Shown: in pieces, positions 25,658 through 34,955 of the stretch | Position numbering within the stretch: the first letter of the stretch is position 1 | Layout of the letters: every line of letters starts with the position of its first letter | From: Lysobacter enzymogenes | GTDB taxonomy: Bacteria; Pseudomonadota; Gammaproteobacteria; Xanthomonadales; Xanthomonadaceae | Assembly: GCF_023617245.1 (NCBI RefSeq) | Contig: NZ_CP067396.1 | Coordinates: 4,588,001-4,652,000 of the forward strand | DNA length: 64,000 nucleotides | Reading direction: 5' to 3' | Program-made: the position numbers and the translations under genes | The notes under the pieces: model-generated | Database searches by the model: none | Seen by the model: the letters and a program-made list of their open reading frames with translations, nothing else | Told to the model about the DNA's origin: nothing

Positions 25658-26224
25658 ATGAATCCGGCGAGCAATCTGATCCTGGTCGGGCCGATGGGCT
25701 CGGGCAAAACCTGCATCGGCAAGCGCCTGGCCGAGCGCTTCGGCCTGCGCGCGGTCGACGCCGACCGCGAGGTCGAGCTGCGCGCCGGCGCGCGCATCGC
25801 CGAAATCTTCGAACACGAAGGCGAAGCGGGCTTTCGCGCGCGCGAAACCGCGACGCTGGCCGAACTGCTGGCCGGCGACGGCCTGCTGCTGTCCACCGGC
25901 GGCGGCGCGGTGCTGGCGGCGGACAACCGTCGGCTGCTGCGCGAGCGCGGTTTCGTCGTATACCTGCAGGTCAGCGTCGAACAGCAGCTCGAACGCCTGG
26001 CCCAGGACCGCAGCCGCCCGCTGCTGGCGCGCGGCGACCGCGAGCAGGTGCTGCGCGATCTCGCCCGGGTGCGCGCGCCGCTGTACGCCGAAGTCGCCGA
26101 CCTGCCATTCGACACCGGCGCCGCCGGCGCCGGCGAGGCCGCGCTGGGCCTGGCGCGCCAGCTCGACGCGCTGTGGCGGCGCCCGCCTTCGTCCACGTCT
26201 TCCCCCCTTGGAGCCACCGCATGA
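25658..26224 (+). CDS. aroK: Shikimate kinase
   Basis: Encodes 188 residues. Phosphorylates shikimate at O3 in the aromatic amino acid pathway. SEEN: Walker A GPMGSGKTCIG (from residue 11), the shikimate-binding DADREVE with Asp/Arg pair, FR.RE block as GFRARETATL, LSTGGGAVL and the lid arginines in QDRSRPLL. The stop overlaps the aroB start as ATGA; the aroK-aroB order is conserved in proteobacteria. Confidence 0.96.
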   Translation: MNPASNLILVGPMGSGKTCIGKRLAERFGLRAVDADREVELRAGARIAEIFEHEGEAGFRARETATLAELLAGDGLLLSTGGGAVLAADNRRLLRERGFVVYLQVSVEQQLERLAQDRSRPLLARGDREQVLRDLARVRAPLYAEVADLPFDTGAAGAGEAALGLARQLDALWRRPPSSTSSPLGATA

Positions 26225-27327
26225 ACGCGCCGCGCAAAGTCGAAGTGTCCGGCGAAGCCGGCTACAGCATCGAGATCGGTCCCGGCCTGCTCGCCGACGG
26301 CGCGCGCCTGGCCAGGGCGCTGCGCGGCCGCCACGCGCTGGTGGTCAGCGACGGCAACGTCGCCCCGCTGTACCTCGACGGCGCGCTCGCCGCGCTGGCC
26401 GAAGCCAAGCCCGGCCTCAGCGTCGCCACCTTCACGATCCCGCCCGGCGAACACGAAAAGACCCTGGAGCGCTTCACCGAGTGCCTGCACGCGCTGTCCG
26501 AACTCGGCGCGACCCGCGACGCGACGGTGCTCGCGCTCGGCGGCGGCGTGGTCGGCGACCTCGCCGGTTTCGCCGCGGCCTGCTGGATGCGCGGCATCGA
26601 CTGCGTGCAGCTGCCGACCACGCTGCTGGCGATGGTCGATTCCTCGGTCGGCGGCAAGACCGCGGTCGACCTGCCCAGCGGCAAGAACCTGGTCGGCGCG
26701 TTCCATCCGCCGCGCGCGGTGATCGCCGACACCTCGACCCTGCGCACCCTGCCCGACCGCGAACTGCGCGCCGGCCTGGCCGAGGTGGTGAAGTACGGCG
26801 CGATCTTCGACGCCGGCTTCCTCGACTGGCTGGACGGCCACGCCGATGCGCTGCTGGCGCGCGACGACGCCGCGCTGGCCGAGGCGATCGCGCGCAGCTG
26901 CGCGTTCAAGGCTGACGTGGTCGCGCGCGACCCGTACGAGCGCGGCGACCGCGCCATGCTCAACTTCGGCCACACCTTCGGCCACGCGATCGAGACCGAG
27001 CAGGGCTACGCCGGCACCACCGGCGACGGCCTCAACCACGGCGAGGCGGTGGCGGTGGGCATGGTCCTGGCAGCGCGTTTGTCGGCCGCGCTCGGCCGCG
27101 CCGGCGCGGCCGATGCCGAGCGCCTGCAACGCCTGCTCGAACGCCTGGGCCTGCCGGTGCGCATCCCCGCCGGGCTCGACCCGCAAGCGCTGCTGGCGCG
27201 CATGCGCCTGGACAAGAAGGCCGACGCCTCGGGCCTGCGCTTCGTGCTGTGGGACCGCGCCGGCGCGGCGCGGATCGTGTCGGGAGTGGCGGACGAGCAA
27301 GTGCTGGCGGTGTTGCGCGAGGGCTGA
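26221..27327 (+). CDS. aroB: 3-dehydroquinate synthase
   Basis: Encodes 368 residues. Converts DAHP to 3-dehydroquinate using NAD+ and a divalent metal. SEEN: FTIPPGEHEKTL, LALGGGVVGDLAGFAAACWMRG, QLPTTLLAMVDSSVGGKTAVD, GLAEVVKYGAI and the metal-binding HTFGHAIETE and LNHGEAVAVGM. Translationally coupled to aroK. The C-terminus ends VLAVLREG, typical of the family; no damX or other usual third gene follows. Confidence 0.97.
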   Translation: MNAPRKVEVSGEAGYSIEIGPGLLADGARLARALRGRHALVVSDGNVAPLYLDGALAALAEAKPGLSVATFTIPPGEHEKTLERFTECLHALSELGATRDATVLALGGGVVGDLAGFAAACWMRGIDCVQLPTTLLAMVDSSVGGKTAVDLPSGKNLVGAFHPPRAVIADTSTLRTLPDRELRAGLAEVVKYGAIFDAGFLDWLDGHADALLARDDAALAEAIARSCAFKADVVARDPYERGDRAMLNFGHTFGHAIETEQGYAGTTGDGLNHGEAVAVGMVLAARLSAALGRAGAADAERLQRLLERLGLPVRIPAGLDPQALLARMRLDKKADASGLRFVLWDRAGAARIVSGVADEQVLAVLREG

Positions 27328-27490
27328 GCGCGCTAGCGCGGCCCCCGTCTTCGCCGACGGCGGCGGGACGCGGCGCTCTCGTGCGATGGATGGATCCGGG
27401 CATCGAGCATGAAGCCCTTCGGCCACAAAGCCATGATCGCGCTGTTCCTGCCCGCCGCGGTGTTGAGGGCGCGGGCGCGCGGGCTACGAC

Positions 27491-27751
27491 ATGAAAATGC
27501 GCCCGGTGCCCTTGCGCCGCGAGCACGTGTCGGCGCGGATCGTCGCGCCGTTCGTGGTCGAAGCCAGCTACCTGCTGCCGGCGGATTTGCACGGCGTGGT
27601 GTACACGCGCACGTATCTTGTTTTCGGCGACCGCCTGCGCCTGCTGGACAGCGACGCGATCCCGCTCGTCGATGCTCGCTCGCGCCACGACGCGAGCGAG
27701 CGCATCGGCGCCGACGCCCGCCCGCGCGTCTACGCCGTCGCACGGGCTTGA
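27491..27751 (+). CDS. Small orphan protein
   Basis: Encodes 86 residues (MKMRPVPLRREHVSARIV to VYAVARA); not recognised. Codon third positions are strongly GC as in neighbouring genes, which supports coding. There is no signal peptide or membrane segment. Sequence such as VVYTRTYLVFGDRLRLLDSDAIPLVD suggests a small mixed alpha/beta fold. No convincing ribosome-binding site precedes ATG 27491; ATG 27497 is equally possible. Confidence 0.5.
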   Translation: MKMRPVPLRREHVSARIVAPFVVEASYLLPADLHGVVYTRTYLVFGDRLRLLDSDAIPLVDARSRHDASERIGADARPRVYAVARA

Positions 27752-28168
27752 GCGCCGCCGCGGCCTCAGGCCGCGACCGCGCGTTGGGTGTCGCCGTCGG
27801 CGTATCGGCGCGGGTTCCGCGGTACGCGGGTGGGCGGGCGGATAGCGAAAAAGCGTAGCGACGCGGGTTCGTTTGGACGCGCGGGGCTTTTGCGGTGGCT
27901 GGGGCGTCGCCGTGGCTGAGGTGTCGCGGTCGCGGCTTGCGCCGCTCCTACAGGGGCTTGGGCTGGTTCGGGCAGCGGCGGAAAGCGGCGCGCGGCGCTT
28001 CACACCGCCGCCCGCGCCGCGTTCTGTCCCGCATCGCCCATCGGATCGCGTCGCATGGCCGCCGTGTCGTTGCTGGAAATGCTGCTGTTGCGCCGCGCCC
28101 TCGCCCGTCCCGCGCCGGCTCCCGCCGACGCGGACGAACCCGCCCCTCCCACCGACCAGGAGCCCGCC
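27752..28168. other. Intergenic region with one family B repeat
   Basis: A 417 bp stretch. A single family B half-copy (GTCGCGGTCGCGGCTTGCGC, 27921-27953) is the only structured element seen. An alternative upstream start (ATG 28055) of the next gene falls in the 3' part of the region. Confidence 0.55.
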
Positions 28169-28624
28169 GTGGCCAACGAGTTCGAATTCCTCGACAAGCA
28201 TTACGATCCCACCGACCTGCCCGAAATCGCCGCGCAGACCGCGCTGGAACGTTTCGGCAACTACCCCAACGCGCGCACCAGCACGGTCATCTTCGGCGTG
28301 GCCTGGCAGGCGCTGACCGATTCGATCCAGCACGCGGTGCTCAACTTCAACAACGGCGGCATCTACGACGCCCCGGTCGCCGCGGTGCTGAGCGAGGACG
28401 CCAGCCAGTGGCAGATCATCCTGACCGGCCTGCGCTTCGTGAACGCCACCCGGACCATGGTCGGCGGCCGCCCGCAGTACACGGTCAGCGAATACGCCAA
28501 CGGCTCGATCTTCCTCACCGCGCAGGCGCTGGGCGGGCAGGCGCTCGGCGAAATCGTGCACCTGGGCAATGGCTTCGGCGACTGGGTGCAGGACGTCGAA
28601 CTCAAGAACCCGCCCACGTACTGA
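28169..28624 (+). CDS. Orphan soluble protein
   Basis: Encodes 151 residues from GTG 28169 (VANEFEFLDKHYDP), chosen because CCAGGAG lies 5 nt upstream. An ATG at 28055 would add 38 residues, mostly Ala/Pro. Not recognised. SEEN: an acidic N-terminus (YDPTDLPEIAAQ), a central strand-rich part (STVIFGVAWQALTDSIQHAV, QIILTGLRFV) and a Tyr/Gly-rich end (QYTVSEYANGSIFLTAQAL). No export signal in the short form. Standing alone; function unknown. Confidence 0.6.
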   Translation: MANEFEFLDKHYDPTDLPEIAAQTALERFGNYPNARTSTVIFGVAWQALTDSIQHAVLNFNNGGIYDAPVAAVLSEDASQWQIILTGLRFVNATRTMVGGRPQYTVSEYANGSIFLTAQALGGQALGEIVHLGNGFGDWVQDVELKNPPTY

Positions 28625-28802
28625 GTCCGCGCGGCCGGCGGCGGCGCGCCGCCGGCCCGTCCCGCCGCCGCCGCGCGGCCGCCGGCCGCGCCTGGCCCGG
28701 GCTCCTGGCCGCGGCCGCGAAACCGCCACGGCCGCCCCGCGGCGCGGCGCCCGGCAGGCCCCGCCGGCTGCCGCGGCCAGCGCCTGCGGCTACAATCGGC
28801 CG

Positions 28803-29057
28803 GTGCGCCTCCTCCTCCAACAACGCCCCGACGGCCACGAAGCCCCGCGCTTCGTGCAATTGATGCTGCAGCCCGACCTGCTCGGCGGCTGGACCCTGGT
28901 GCGCGAAAGCGGCCAGATCGGCGGCCGCAGCACCGTCCGGCGCGAGCAATTCCTCGACCGCGACAGCGCGTTCGTGGCGCTGGAGCAGGCGCGCGACCAA
29001 CAACTCAAGCGCGGTTTCCAGCTGATGTTCAGCCAGGGCGCCGAAGCGCCGCGATGA
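28803..29057 (+). CDS. WGR domain protein
   Basis: Encodes 84 residues from GTG 28803 (VRLLLQQRPDGHEAPRF). The whole protein is one WGR-type domain: FVQLMLQPDLLGGWTLVRESGQIGG, with the WGR core altered to GGWTLVRESGQIG, and the C-terminal FVALEQARDQQLKRGFQ. The domain binds nucleic acid ends in PARPs and occurs in bacterial MolR-type regulators; a stand-alone copy has no defined job. It sits 205 bp upstream of hemE in the same direction. Confidence 0.8.
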   Translation: MRLLLQQRPDGHEAPRFVQLMLQPDLLGGWTLVRESGQIGGRSTVRREQFLDRDSAFVALEQARDQQLKRGFQLMFSQGAEAPR

Positions 29058-29262
29058 GCGCGCGCGCGGCGCCGCCGGCGCGGGTGGGACAAACCGCCAC
29101 TCCTGCCCCTGCCCGCCGCGGCCCAGACTGCGCGCCGAACCGGGTCGCACCGCCACGCCCGCGACGCCGCCCCCGCCCCGCCGACCACGCCCGCCGCCGC
29201 AACGCGCGCGAACGCTGATCCGCCCCCGACTTCCCGACGAACCCCACGGCCCACGCCCGACC

Positions 29263-30339
29263 ATGTCCAGCCAGCCCCTCGCCAACGATCGCTTCCTGCG
29301 CGCCCTGCGCCGCCAACCCGTCGACCGCACGCCCGTGTGGCTGATGCGCCAGGCCGGCCGCTACCTGCCCGAGTACCGCGCCACCCGCGCCCAGGCCGGC
29401 AGCTTCCTGCAACTGGCCAAGAACCCGGAGCTGGCCTGCGAGGTCACCCTGCAGCCGCTGCGCCGGTTCCCGCTGGACGCGGCGATCCTGTTCTCCGACA
29501 TCCTCACCGTGCCCGACGCAATGGGCCTGGGCCTGTACTTCGCCGACGGCGAGGGCCCGAAGTTCGAGCGCCCGATCCGCTCCGCCGCCGACATCGACAA
29601 GCTCGGCGTGCCCGACATGGAGACCGACCTGCGCTACGTGATGGACGCGGTGCGCACCATCCGCCGCGAATTGAACGGTTCGGTACCGCTGATCGGTTTC
29701 TCCGGCAGCCCGTGGACCATCGCCTGCTACATGGTCGAGGGCGGCGGCAGCGACAACTATTCCAAGGTCAAGTCGCTCGCGCTCAACGACCCGGCGGCGA
29801 TGCACAAGCTGCTGGGCACGGTCACCGACGCGGTGATCGCGTACCTCAAGGCCCAGCACGCCGCCGGCGCGCAGGCGCTGCAGGTGTTCGACACCTGGGG
29901 CGGGGTGCTGTCGCCGTCGATGTACCGCGAGTTCTCGCTGCGCTATCTGCAGCGCATCGCCGCCGAACTGCCGCGCGGCGACGGCGAGACGCGCGCGCCG
30001 CTGATCCTGTTCGGCAAGGGCAACGATCCTTACCTGGACGAACTCGCCGCCAGCGGCGCCGAGGCGGTCGGGGTGGACTGGACCATCGGCCTGGGCGACG
30101 CGGCGCGCCGCATCGGCGGGCGCACCGCGCTGCAGGGCAATCTCGATCCGGTGACGCTGTACGCCTCGCCCGAGGCGATCCGCCGCGAAGTCGGGCGCGC
30201 GCTCGACGACTATCGCGACGGCAACGGCGGCTCGCGCGAAGGGCACGTGTTCAACCTCGGCCACGGGCTGTCGCCGGACATGTCGCCGGAGCATGTCGGC
30301 GCGCTGGTGGCGGCGGTGCACGAGTTGAGCGCGCGCTGA
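29263..30339 (+). CDS. hemE: Uroporphyrinogen decarboxylase
   Basis: Encodes 358 residues. Converts uroporphyrinogen III to coproporphyrinogen III in heme synthesis. SEEN: the N-terminal signature TPVWLMRQAGRYLPEYRATR, ILFSDILTVPDAMGLGL with the catalytic Asp, GFSGSPWTIACYMVEG, the QVFDTWGGVLSP block, and HVFNLGHGLSPDMSPEHV with the conserved His near the C-terminus. A rho-independent terminator follows at 30363. Confidence 0.97.
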   Translation: MSSQPLANDRFLRALRRQPVDRTPVWLMRQAGRYLPEYRATRAQAGSFLQLAKNPELACEVTLQPLRRFPLDAAILFSDILTVPDAMGLGLYFADGEGPKFERPIRSAADIDKLGVPDMETDLRYVMDAVRTIRRELNGSVPLIGFSGSPWTIACYMVEGGGSDNYSKVKSLALNDPAAMHKLLGTVTDAVIAYLKAQHAAGAQALQVFDTWGGVLSPSMYREFSLRYLQRIAAELPRGDGETRAPLILFGKGNDPYLDELAASGAEAVGVDWTIGLGDAARRIGGRTALQGNLDPVTLYASPEAIRREVGRALDDYRDGNGGSREGHVFNLGHGLSPDMSPEHVGALVAAVHELSAR

Positions 30340-30362
30340 CGCGCCGGTTAGCGCGGCCTTCG

Positions 30363-30390
30363 AAAAACCGGCGTCCGCGCCGGTTTTTTC
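30363..30390 (+). terminator. Rho-independent terminator after hemE
   Basis: ACCGGCG pairs with CGCCGGT around TCCG and is followed by six T; an A-run precedes the stem, so it could also work for the minus-strand cupin gene. Confidence 0.85.
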
Positions 30391-30573
30391 GTTGCCGCGA
30401 TGGGTTTGCGTTCGGCTCCGCCGCGGCGCCCAGGCAGGCGCCGAGCGACGCTGCGCTGACGGCGCGCAGCGAACAAGCGGCGCAGCGAGGCATCCGGCAG
30501 CCTTGCGCGTACGCAACAACGTCGCAGCGGCCGAACCTTCGTCGGCCGCGACGCGGCCGCCGCGGCCGCTGCC

Positions 30574-30879
30574 TCAGTGCAGGTGCACCGCCAGCCAGAC
30601 GCTGCCTTCGGCGACCTTGCGCACCGTATGCGGCGTGCCGGCCGGCAGGAACAGATAATCGCCGGCGCGCAGGATCGTCGTTTCGCCGGCGACGTCGAGC
30701 TCGGCTTCGCCGCGCAGCAGCGCGACCCATTCGTCCTGCGGCTGCACGTACGGCGTCGGCTGGATCCGCGCCGAGCTGACGATGCGTTCGACCACCAGGT
30801 TCTTGTGCGTGAGCAGCGCCTCGAAGCGCTCGCCTTCGGCCGGCGCGTCGGCGCCGGCGAACAGATTCCCGATCGGCAT
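30574..30879 (-). CDS. Small cupin-domain protein
   Basis: Encodes 101 residues, one cupin barrel. SEEN: cupin motif 1 around QDEWVALLRGEAELDV (without the His pair of classic cupins) and motif 2 LFLPAGTPHTVRK with one His. The first metal motif is thus weak. The start MPIGNLFAG was chosen over a longer frame that runs into a family B repeat. Substrate unknown; an enzyme or sensor of small ligands is possible. Confidence 0.8.
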   Translation of the reverse strand: MPIGNLFAGADAPAEGERFEALLTHKNLVVERIVSSARIQPTPYVQPQDEWVALLRGEAELDVAGETTILRAGDYLFLPAGTPHTVRKVAEGSVWLAVHLH

Positions 30880-30896
30880 GATGCTGGATGGCTCCC

Positions 30897-31223
30897 GGTA
30901 GCAGCGGCGCGAGCCGCGACCGCGATCATTCAACTACGGCGCGATGTCGCGGGGGCGGACGGCGGTCAAGCAAACGCGAGGCGGGGCGTGGAGGCCGGAG
31001 CGCGGCGCTTGCGTCGCCATCGGGTTGGCGCGGTCGCGGCTTGCGCCGCTCCTACAGGGGGGCGGACGGGACGGCGATGGGAGCCGATGGTGCGGTGACG
31101 CGACGCTCGCTCCTGCCCCCGTCATTCCGGCGCAAGCCGGAATCCATTTCGTTCCTGTTCCTTTCGCTCGCGATCCGAGGAAAAACAAAATCAAGATGGG
31201 TTCCGGCTTTCGCCGGAATGACG
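30897..31223. repeat. Repeat-filled spacer: two family B half-copies and one family C element
   Basis: Between the cupin gene and the end of the first sensor kinase (412 bp) lie an inverted pair of family B halves (30897-30929 and 31029-31060). A complete family C element follows (31121-31223) with GTCATTCCGGCGCAAGCCGG facing TTCCGGCTTTCGCCGGAATG. Its inner sequence (ATCCATTTCG, AAAATCAAGATGGG) matches the 6541-6700 element in the opposite orientation. No gene seen. Confidence 0.85.
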
Positions 31224-31292
31224 GTGTGCTGGAGCGACGCCACACGGCGCCACACTGCGCTGCGTGGCGCCGCGCTGTGCTGTGCCGCGCCG

Positions 31293-34200
31293 CTACGCCT
31301 CGCCGCGGCGCGCGACGATCAACTCGTCGATCGCGTCGGCCAGCATCGCGCCGGTCACCGGCTTGCGCAGGAAACGGTCGAAGCCGGCCTGCGCCGCCTG
31401 CGGTTCGGCGTCGGCGTCGGCGCGCGCGGTCACCGCCACCAGCGGTTGCGCGAAGCCCTGCGTGCGCAGTTGCCGCGCCAGGTCCAGGCCGTTGATGCCC
31501 GGCAGGTCGAGGTCGAGCAAGGCGATGTCGAAACGCGCGGTCGCCACTTCGGCCAGCGCCGCCAAGCCGTTGCCGACGTGGGTGACGCGGTGGCCGTGGG
31601 TGCGCAGCAGGCCGGCGATGACTTCGGCCACGGTGGCGTCGTCCTCGACCAGCAGGATCGCCAGCGGCCCGGCATGCGGCCGCGCGACCGCGCGCGCGCC
31701 GCCATCGGCGCCGGCGCCGGCCGGCGGTTCGGCGTTGGACAGCGGCAGGTCGAACACGAAGCGCGCGCCTTGGCCGGGTTCGCTGTAGACCGCGATCTCG
31801 CCTTCCATCGCCGCCGCCAGCTCCTGGCTGATCGCCAAGCCCAGGCCGCTGCCGCCGTAGCGCGCGGCGGTGCGCGCGCCCTCGGCCTGCTCGAAGCGAC
31901 GGAACAGGCGCTGCTTCTGTTCTTCGTTGAGGCCCGGGCCGGTGTCGCTGACTTCGAAGCGCACGCCCTGCGGGGTCAGCCGTTCCACGCGCAGGCCGAC
32001 CGTGCCGGAGTCGGTGAACTTGATCGCGTTGCCGAGCAGGTTCAGCAATACCTGGCAGACCCGGCTGGCATCGCCGCGCAGGCCGCGCGGCACGTTCGCC
32101 GCCACCTCCACCTCGAACGCTAGCCCGCGCTGCTGCGCCAGCGGACGCATCAGGTCGGCCGCCTGCGCCACCAGCGCGCGCAGGTCGAAGGGTTCGTGCG
32201 CGAGTTCGAGCTTGCCCGATTCGATCCGGGCTAGGTCCAGCGCGTCGTTGACCAACCGCAACAGATGTTCGCCCGCGCGTCGGATCGACTCCGTGTAGCC
32301 GCGCTGCTTCTGATCCAGCGGCGTGTCCAGCAACAGCTCGCTCATGCCGAGCACGCCGGTCATCGGCGTGCGCACCTCATGTCCCAACGTGGCCAGGAAC
32401 CGGGTCTTCGCCAGCGACGCCTGCTTCGCCACTTCGCGCTCGTGCTCGGCGCGCTGCCAGGCCAGCCGGCGCTGCAGGCGGTTGCGGTGGGCCATCAGGA
32501 TCCACGCCAGCAGCAGCGCCAACAGCGCCATCGCCGCGGCCACCGCCCACCAACTCCACCACCACGGCGAGTCGACCCGCAACTGGACCGTCAGCGGCGG
32601 CGACCACACGTTGTCGGCGGTCTTGGCCATCACCTGCAGGCGGTAATCGCCGGGCGAAAGCTGCGAGAACACGCGCTCGCCGCTGGCGCCGACATCGACC
32701 CAGCCCGGGTCGAAGCGGCTCAGGCGGAAGCGGTAGCGGTTGTTCTGCGAATTGTTGAACGACAGCAAGCGGGCGACGATGCGCAGGTCGCGGTCGCCGT
32801 CGGCGACGAACACCGAAGGCACCCGCCCCGGCAGCGCCTTGCGCGGGTCGGCGTCTTCGGTCGCGAAGGCGACCTTGCGGCTGCCGCGGCGCACTTCGAT
32901 GCTTTCCACGATCAGCGTCGGCGCGGCGCGGCTGGGCTTGACCATCGCCGGATCGAACAGCACCAGGCCCTCGGGGCTGCCGATCAGCAGGCGGCCGTCG
33001 CCCGGGCGCGCCACCGGCGCGCGCGCGAATTCCTGGCTCGGCAGGCCGTCCTTGACCCCATACACCCGCGCCGTGCGCGCATACGGATCCACCCGCACCA
33101 GGCCGCGCTTGCTGGTCATCCACACCAGGCCGTTGGCGTCCACCGCCAGGCCGCGCACTTCCGTCGCCGGCAGGCCGTCGCGCACGTCCAGGCCGAAATC
33201 GCGGTGCAGGCGCTTGCCGTCCCAGCGATAGGCGTCGAGGGTGCCGAAGCCGCCCAGCCACATGCGCTGGCCGTCGGCGAAGACGAAGCTCTGGATCGCG
33301 CCGCCGGGCGCCAGCCCCGGCACCGGCACGAACCGGCGCTCGGCATCGTCCCAGCGCAGCAGCGCGGAACCGGCGGACAGCCACAGCGAGCCGTCGGGGC
33401 CGTGGCCGCCGAACGGGATGACCACGTTGGCCGGCAGGCCGCGTTCGCCGGCGTGCAGGGTCTCGCGCACCCGGCCTTCGCCGTCGCGCGCCTGCACTTC
33501 GCCGGCGCTGCCGATCAGCCAGACCAGTTCGCCGCTTTCGATCAGGTCGACCGAACCGGTGATCGCGCGGTCCTCGCCGCGGTCCATGTGCCAGGTGCGG
33601 ATCGCCCGGGTCGCCGGGTCGATCCGCGCCAGTCCGCCGTACCAGGTCGTCCACACCTTGCCGCGGCGGTCGGCGAGCACGTGGTAGAGCACGATGCCGC
33701 CGCTGAAGCCCTTGGCCACGTGCGCGATCGCGCCGGTTTCCGGGTCGAGCTTGTCCAGCGCGCCGCCGCTGCCGACCAGCCACATGTCGCCGTCGCCGGC
33801 CGGGGCGATGCCGCGCACGTAGCCGTTGGCCATCGAGGCCGGATCGTCGACGCGCCGGATCAGCACCGAGAACTGGCGCCAGTTCGGCGGCAGGTACCAC
33901 AGGCCGTGGCCGTTGCTGCCGAACCACAGGCCGCCTTCGCGGTCCTCGTAGGCGCCCGACCAGTTCGGCCGCACCAGGCCCTGGCTGGTGGCGCTGAACA
34001 AGGGCACCACTTCGATCCCGTCCGCGCCGCCCACGCCCAGGCCCTGCGGCAGGTCGAACCAGTACTGCCCGGCGCGGTCGCGCGCCAGCACGTCCATGAC
34101 CGCGTACTTCGACGCGAACGCCGACCACGGGTCGGCGCGGTAGCGTCCGTCCGGCGTGCGCAGGCCGACGCCGCCGGTGGTGCCGAACCAGACCGCGCCG

Positions 34201-34955
34201 TCGCGCTCGAAGCCGATCGAATTGAGGATGTTGGACTTCAGCGCGCCGGCCGGCACGCGTTCGAAATCGCGCCCGGTCCAGCGCGCCGCGCCGTCGCGGG
34301 TGCCGACCCACAGCCCTCCGTCGGGGGCGACGCTGAGCGCGACCACGCCTTCGCCGGGCAGGCTGCGCGGATCGCCCGCGCGCGGCATGAAGCGCTGGAT
34401 CTGGCCGTCCTCGCCCATGCGGTACAGGCCGCCGCGCTCGGTGCCGAACCACAGCGCGCCGTCGGCGGTGGAGACGATCGACCACACGCAGTCGTCGTCG
34501 AGGATCGGGGTGTTGCTGCGGTCGAAATAGGTCCAGCGCTTGCGCTGCGCGTCGAGCATGGCCATGCCGCCCTGGGCGGTGCCGACCCAGACCCGGTTGC
34601 GCGCGTCCACGTGCACGGTCCACACGAAGTTGTCGCGCAGGCCCTGTTCGCGCTGCCAGATCCGGTAGCCGGTGCCGTCGTAGCGCGCCAGGCCCTCGCT
34701 GGTGGCGATCCACAGGTAGCCGTGGCGGTCCTCGGCGATGCGGTTGATGGTGTTCGACGGCAAGCCGTCGGCGACGGTGAGCTGGCGCGGGCGCGGCGTT
34801 TCCGGCAGCCCGGCGACGGCCGGCGCCGCGGCCAGCGCGGCCAGCAGCGCGAGCGCGGCGACGGCGGCGCGCAGTCCGGCGGCGGCGCGAAGCCACGCGC
34901 GTGCCGGCGCGGGCGCGACGGCGCGGATGCGCGGGCCGGCGCCGGCGCGGCTCAT
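31293..34955 (-). CDS. Hybrid sensor histidine kinase with two-component propeller (copy 1)
   Basis: Encodes 1,220 residues. Layout: N-terminal signal/anchor (LRAAVAALALLAALAAAPAVA); two seven-bladed Reg_prop propellers (repeats such as YLWIATSEGLARYDG and LWFGTERGGLYRM, about 60-690); a Y_Y_Y domain (YRFRLSRFDPGWVDVG); a transmembrane helix near 790-815; HisKA with H859 in LGHEVRTPM; HATPase (LLGNAIKF, DTGPGL, GGSGLGLAI); and a receiver with Asp about 1148 in LLDLDLPG. It senses a periplasmic ligand, probably a glycan or polymer, and no output domain or separate regulator is encoded nearby. ATG 34955 overlaps the copy 2 stop (ATGA). Confidence 0.92.
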   Translation of the reverse strand: MSRAGAGPRIRAVAPAPARAWLRAAAGLRAAVAALALLAALAAAPAVAGLPETPRPRQLTVADGLPSNTINRIAEDRHGYLWIATSEGLARYDGTGYRIWQREQGLRDNFVWTVHVDARNRVWVGTAQGGMAMLDAQRKRWTYFDRSNTPILDDDCVWSIVSTADGALWFGTERGGLYRMGEDGQIQRFMPRAGDPRSLPGEGVVALSVAPDGGLWVGTRDGAARWTGRDFERVPAGALKSNILNSIGFERDGAVWFGTTGGVGLRTPDGRYRADPWSAFASKYAVMDVLARDRAGQYWFDLPQGLGVGGADGIEVVPLFSATSQGLVRPNWSGAYEDREGGLWFGSNGHGLWYLPPNWRQFSVLIRRVDDPASMANGYVRGIAPAGDGDMWLVGSGGALDKLDPETGAIAHVAKGFSGGIVLYHVLADRRGKVWTTWYGGLARIDPATRAIRTWHMDRGEDRAITGSVDLIESGELVWLIGSAGEVQARDGEGRVRETLHAGERGLPANVVIPFGGHGPDGSLWLSAGSALLRWDDAERRFVPVPGLAPGGAIQSFVFADGQRMWLGGFGTLDAYRWDGKRLHRDFGLDVRDGLPATEVRGLAVDANGLVWMTSKRGLVRVDPYARTARVYGVKDGLPSQEFARAPVARPGDGRLLIGSPEGLVLFDPAMVKPSRAAPTLIVESIEVRRGSRKVAFATEDADPRKALPGRVPSVFVADGDRDLRIVARLLSFNNSQNNRYRFRLSRFDPGWVDVGASGERVFSQLSPGDYRLQVMAKTADNVWSPPLTVQLRVDSPWWWSWWAVAAAMALLALLLAWILMAHRNRLQRRLAWQRAEHEREVAKQASLAKTRFLATLGHEVRTPMTGVLGMSELLLDTPLDQKQRGYTESIRRAGEHLLRLVNDALDLARIESGKLELAHEPFDLRALVAQAADLMRPLAQQRGLAFEVEVAANVPRGLRGDASRVCQVLLNLLGNAIKFTDSGTVGLRVERLTPQGVRFEVSDTGPGLNEEQKQRLFRRFEQAEGARTAARYGGSGLGLAISQELAAAMEGEIAVYSEPGQGARFVFDLPLSNAEPPAGAGADGGARAVARPHAGPLAILLVEDDATVAEVIAGLLRTHGHRVTHVGNGLAALAEVATARFDIALLDLDLPGINGLDLARQLRTQGFAQPLVAVTARADADAEPQAAQAGFDRFLRKPVTGAMLADAIDELIVARRGEA

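Noticed and set aside
27921..27953. Family B repeat considered as a terminator
   Set aside because: It is a half-copy of a dispersed palindrome and lacks a T run.
30340..30573. Possible short gene between hemE and the cupin gene
   Set aside because: Only a terminator and GC-rich sequence with no start signal were seen.
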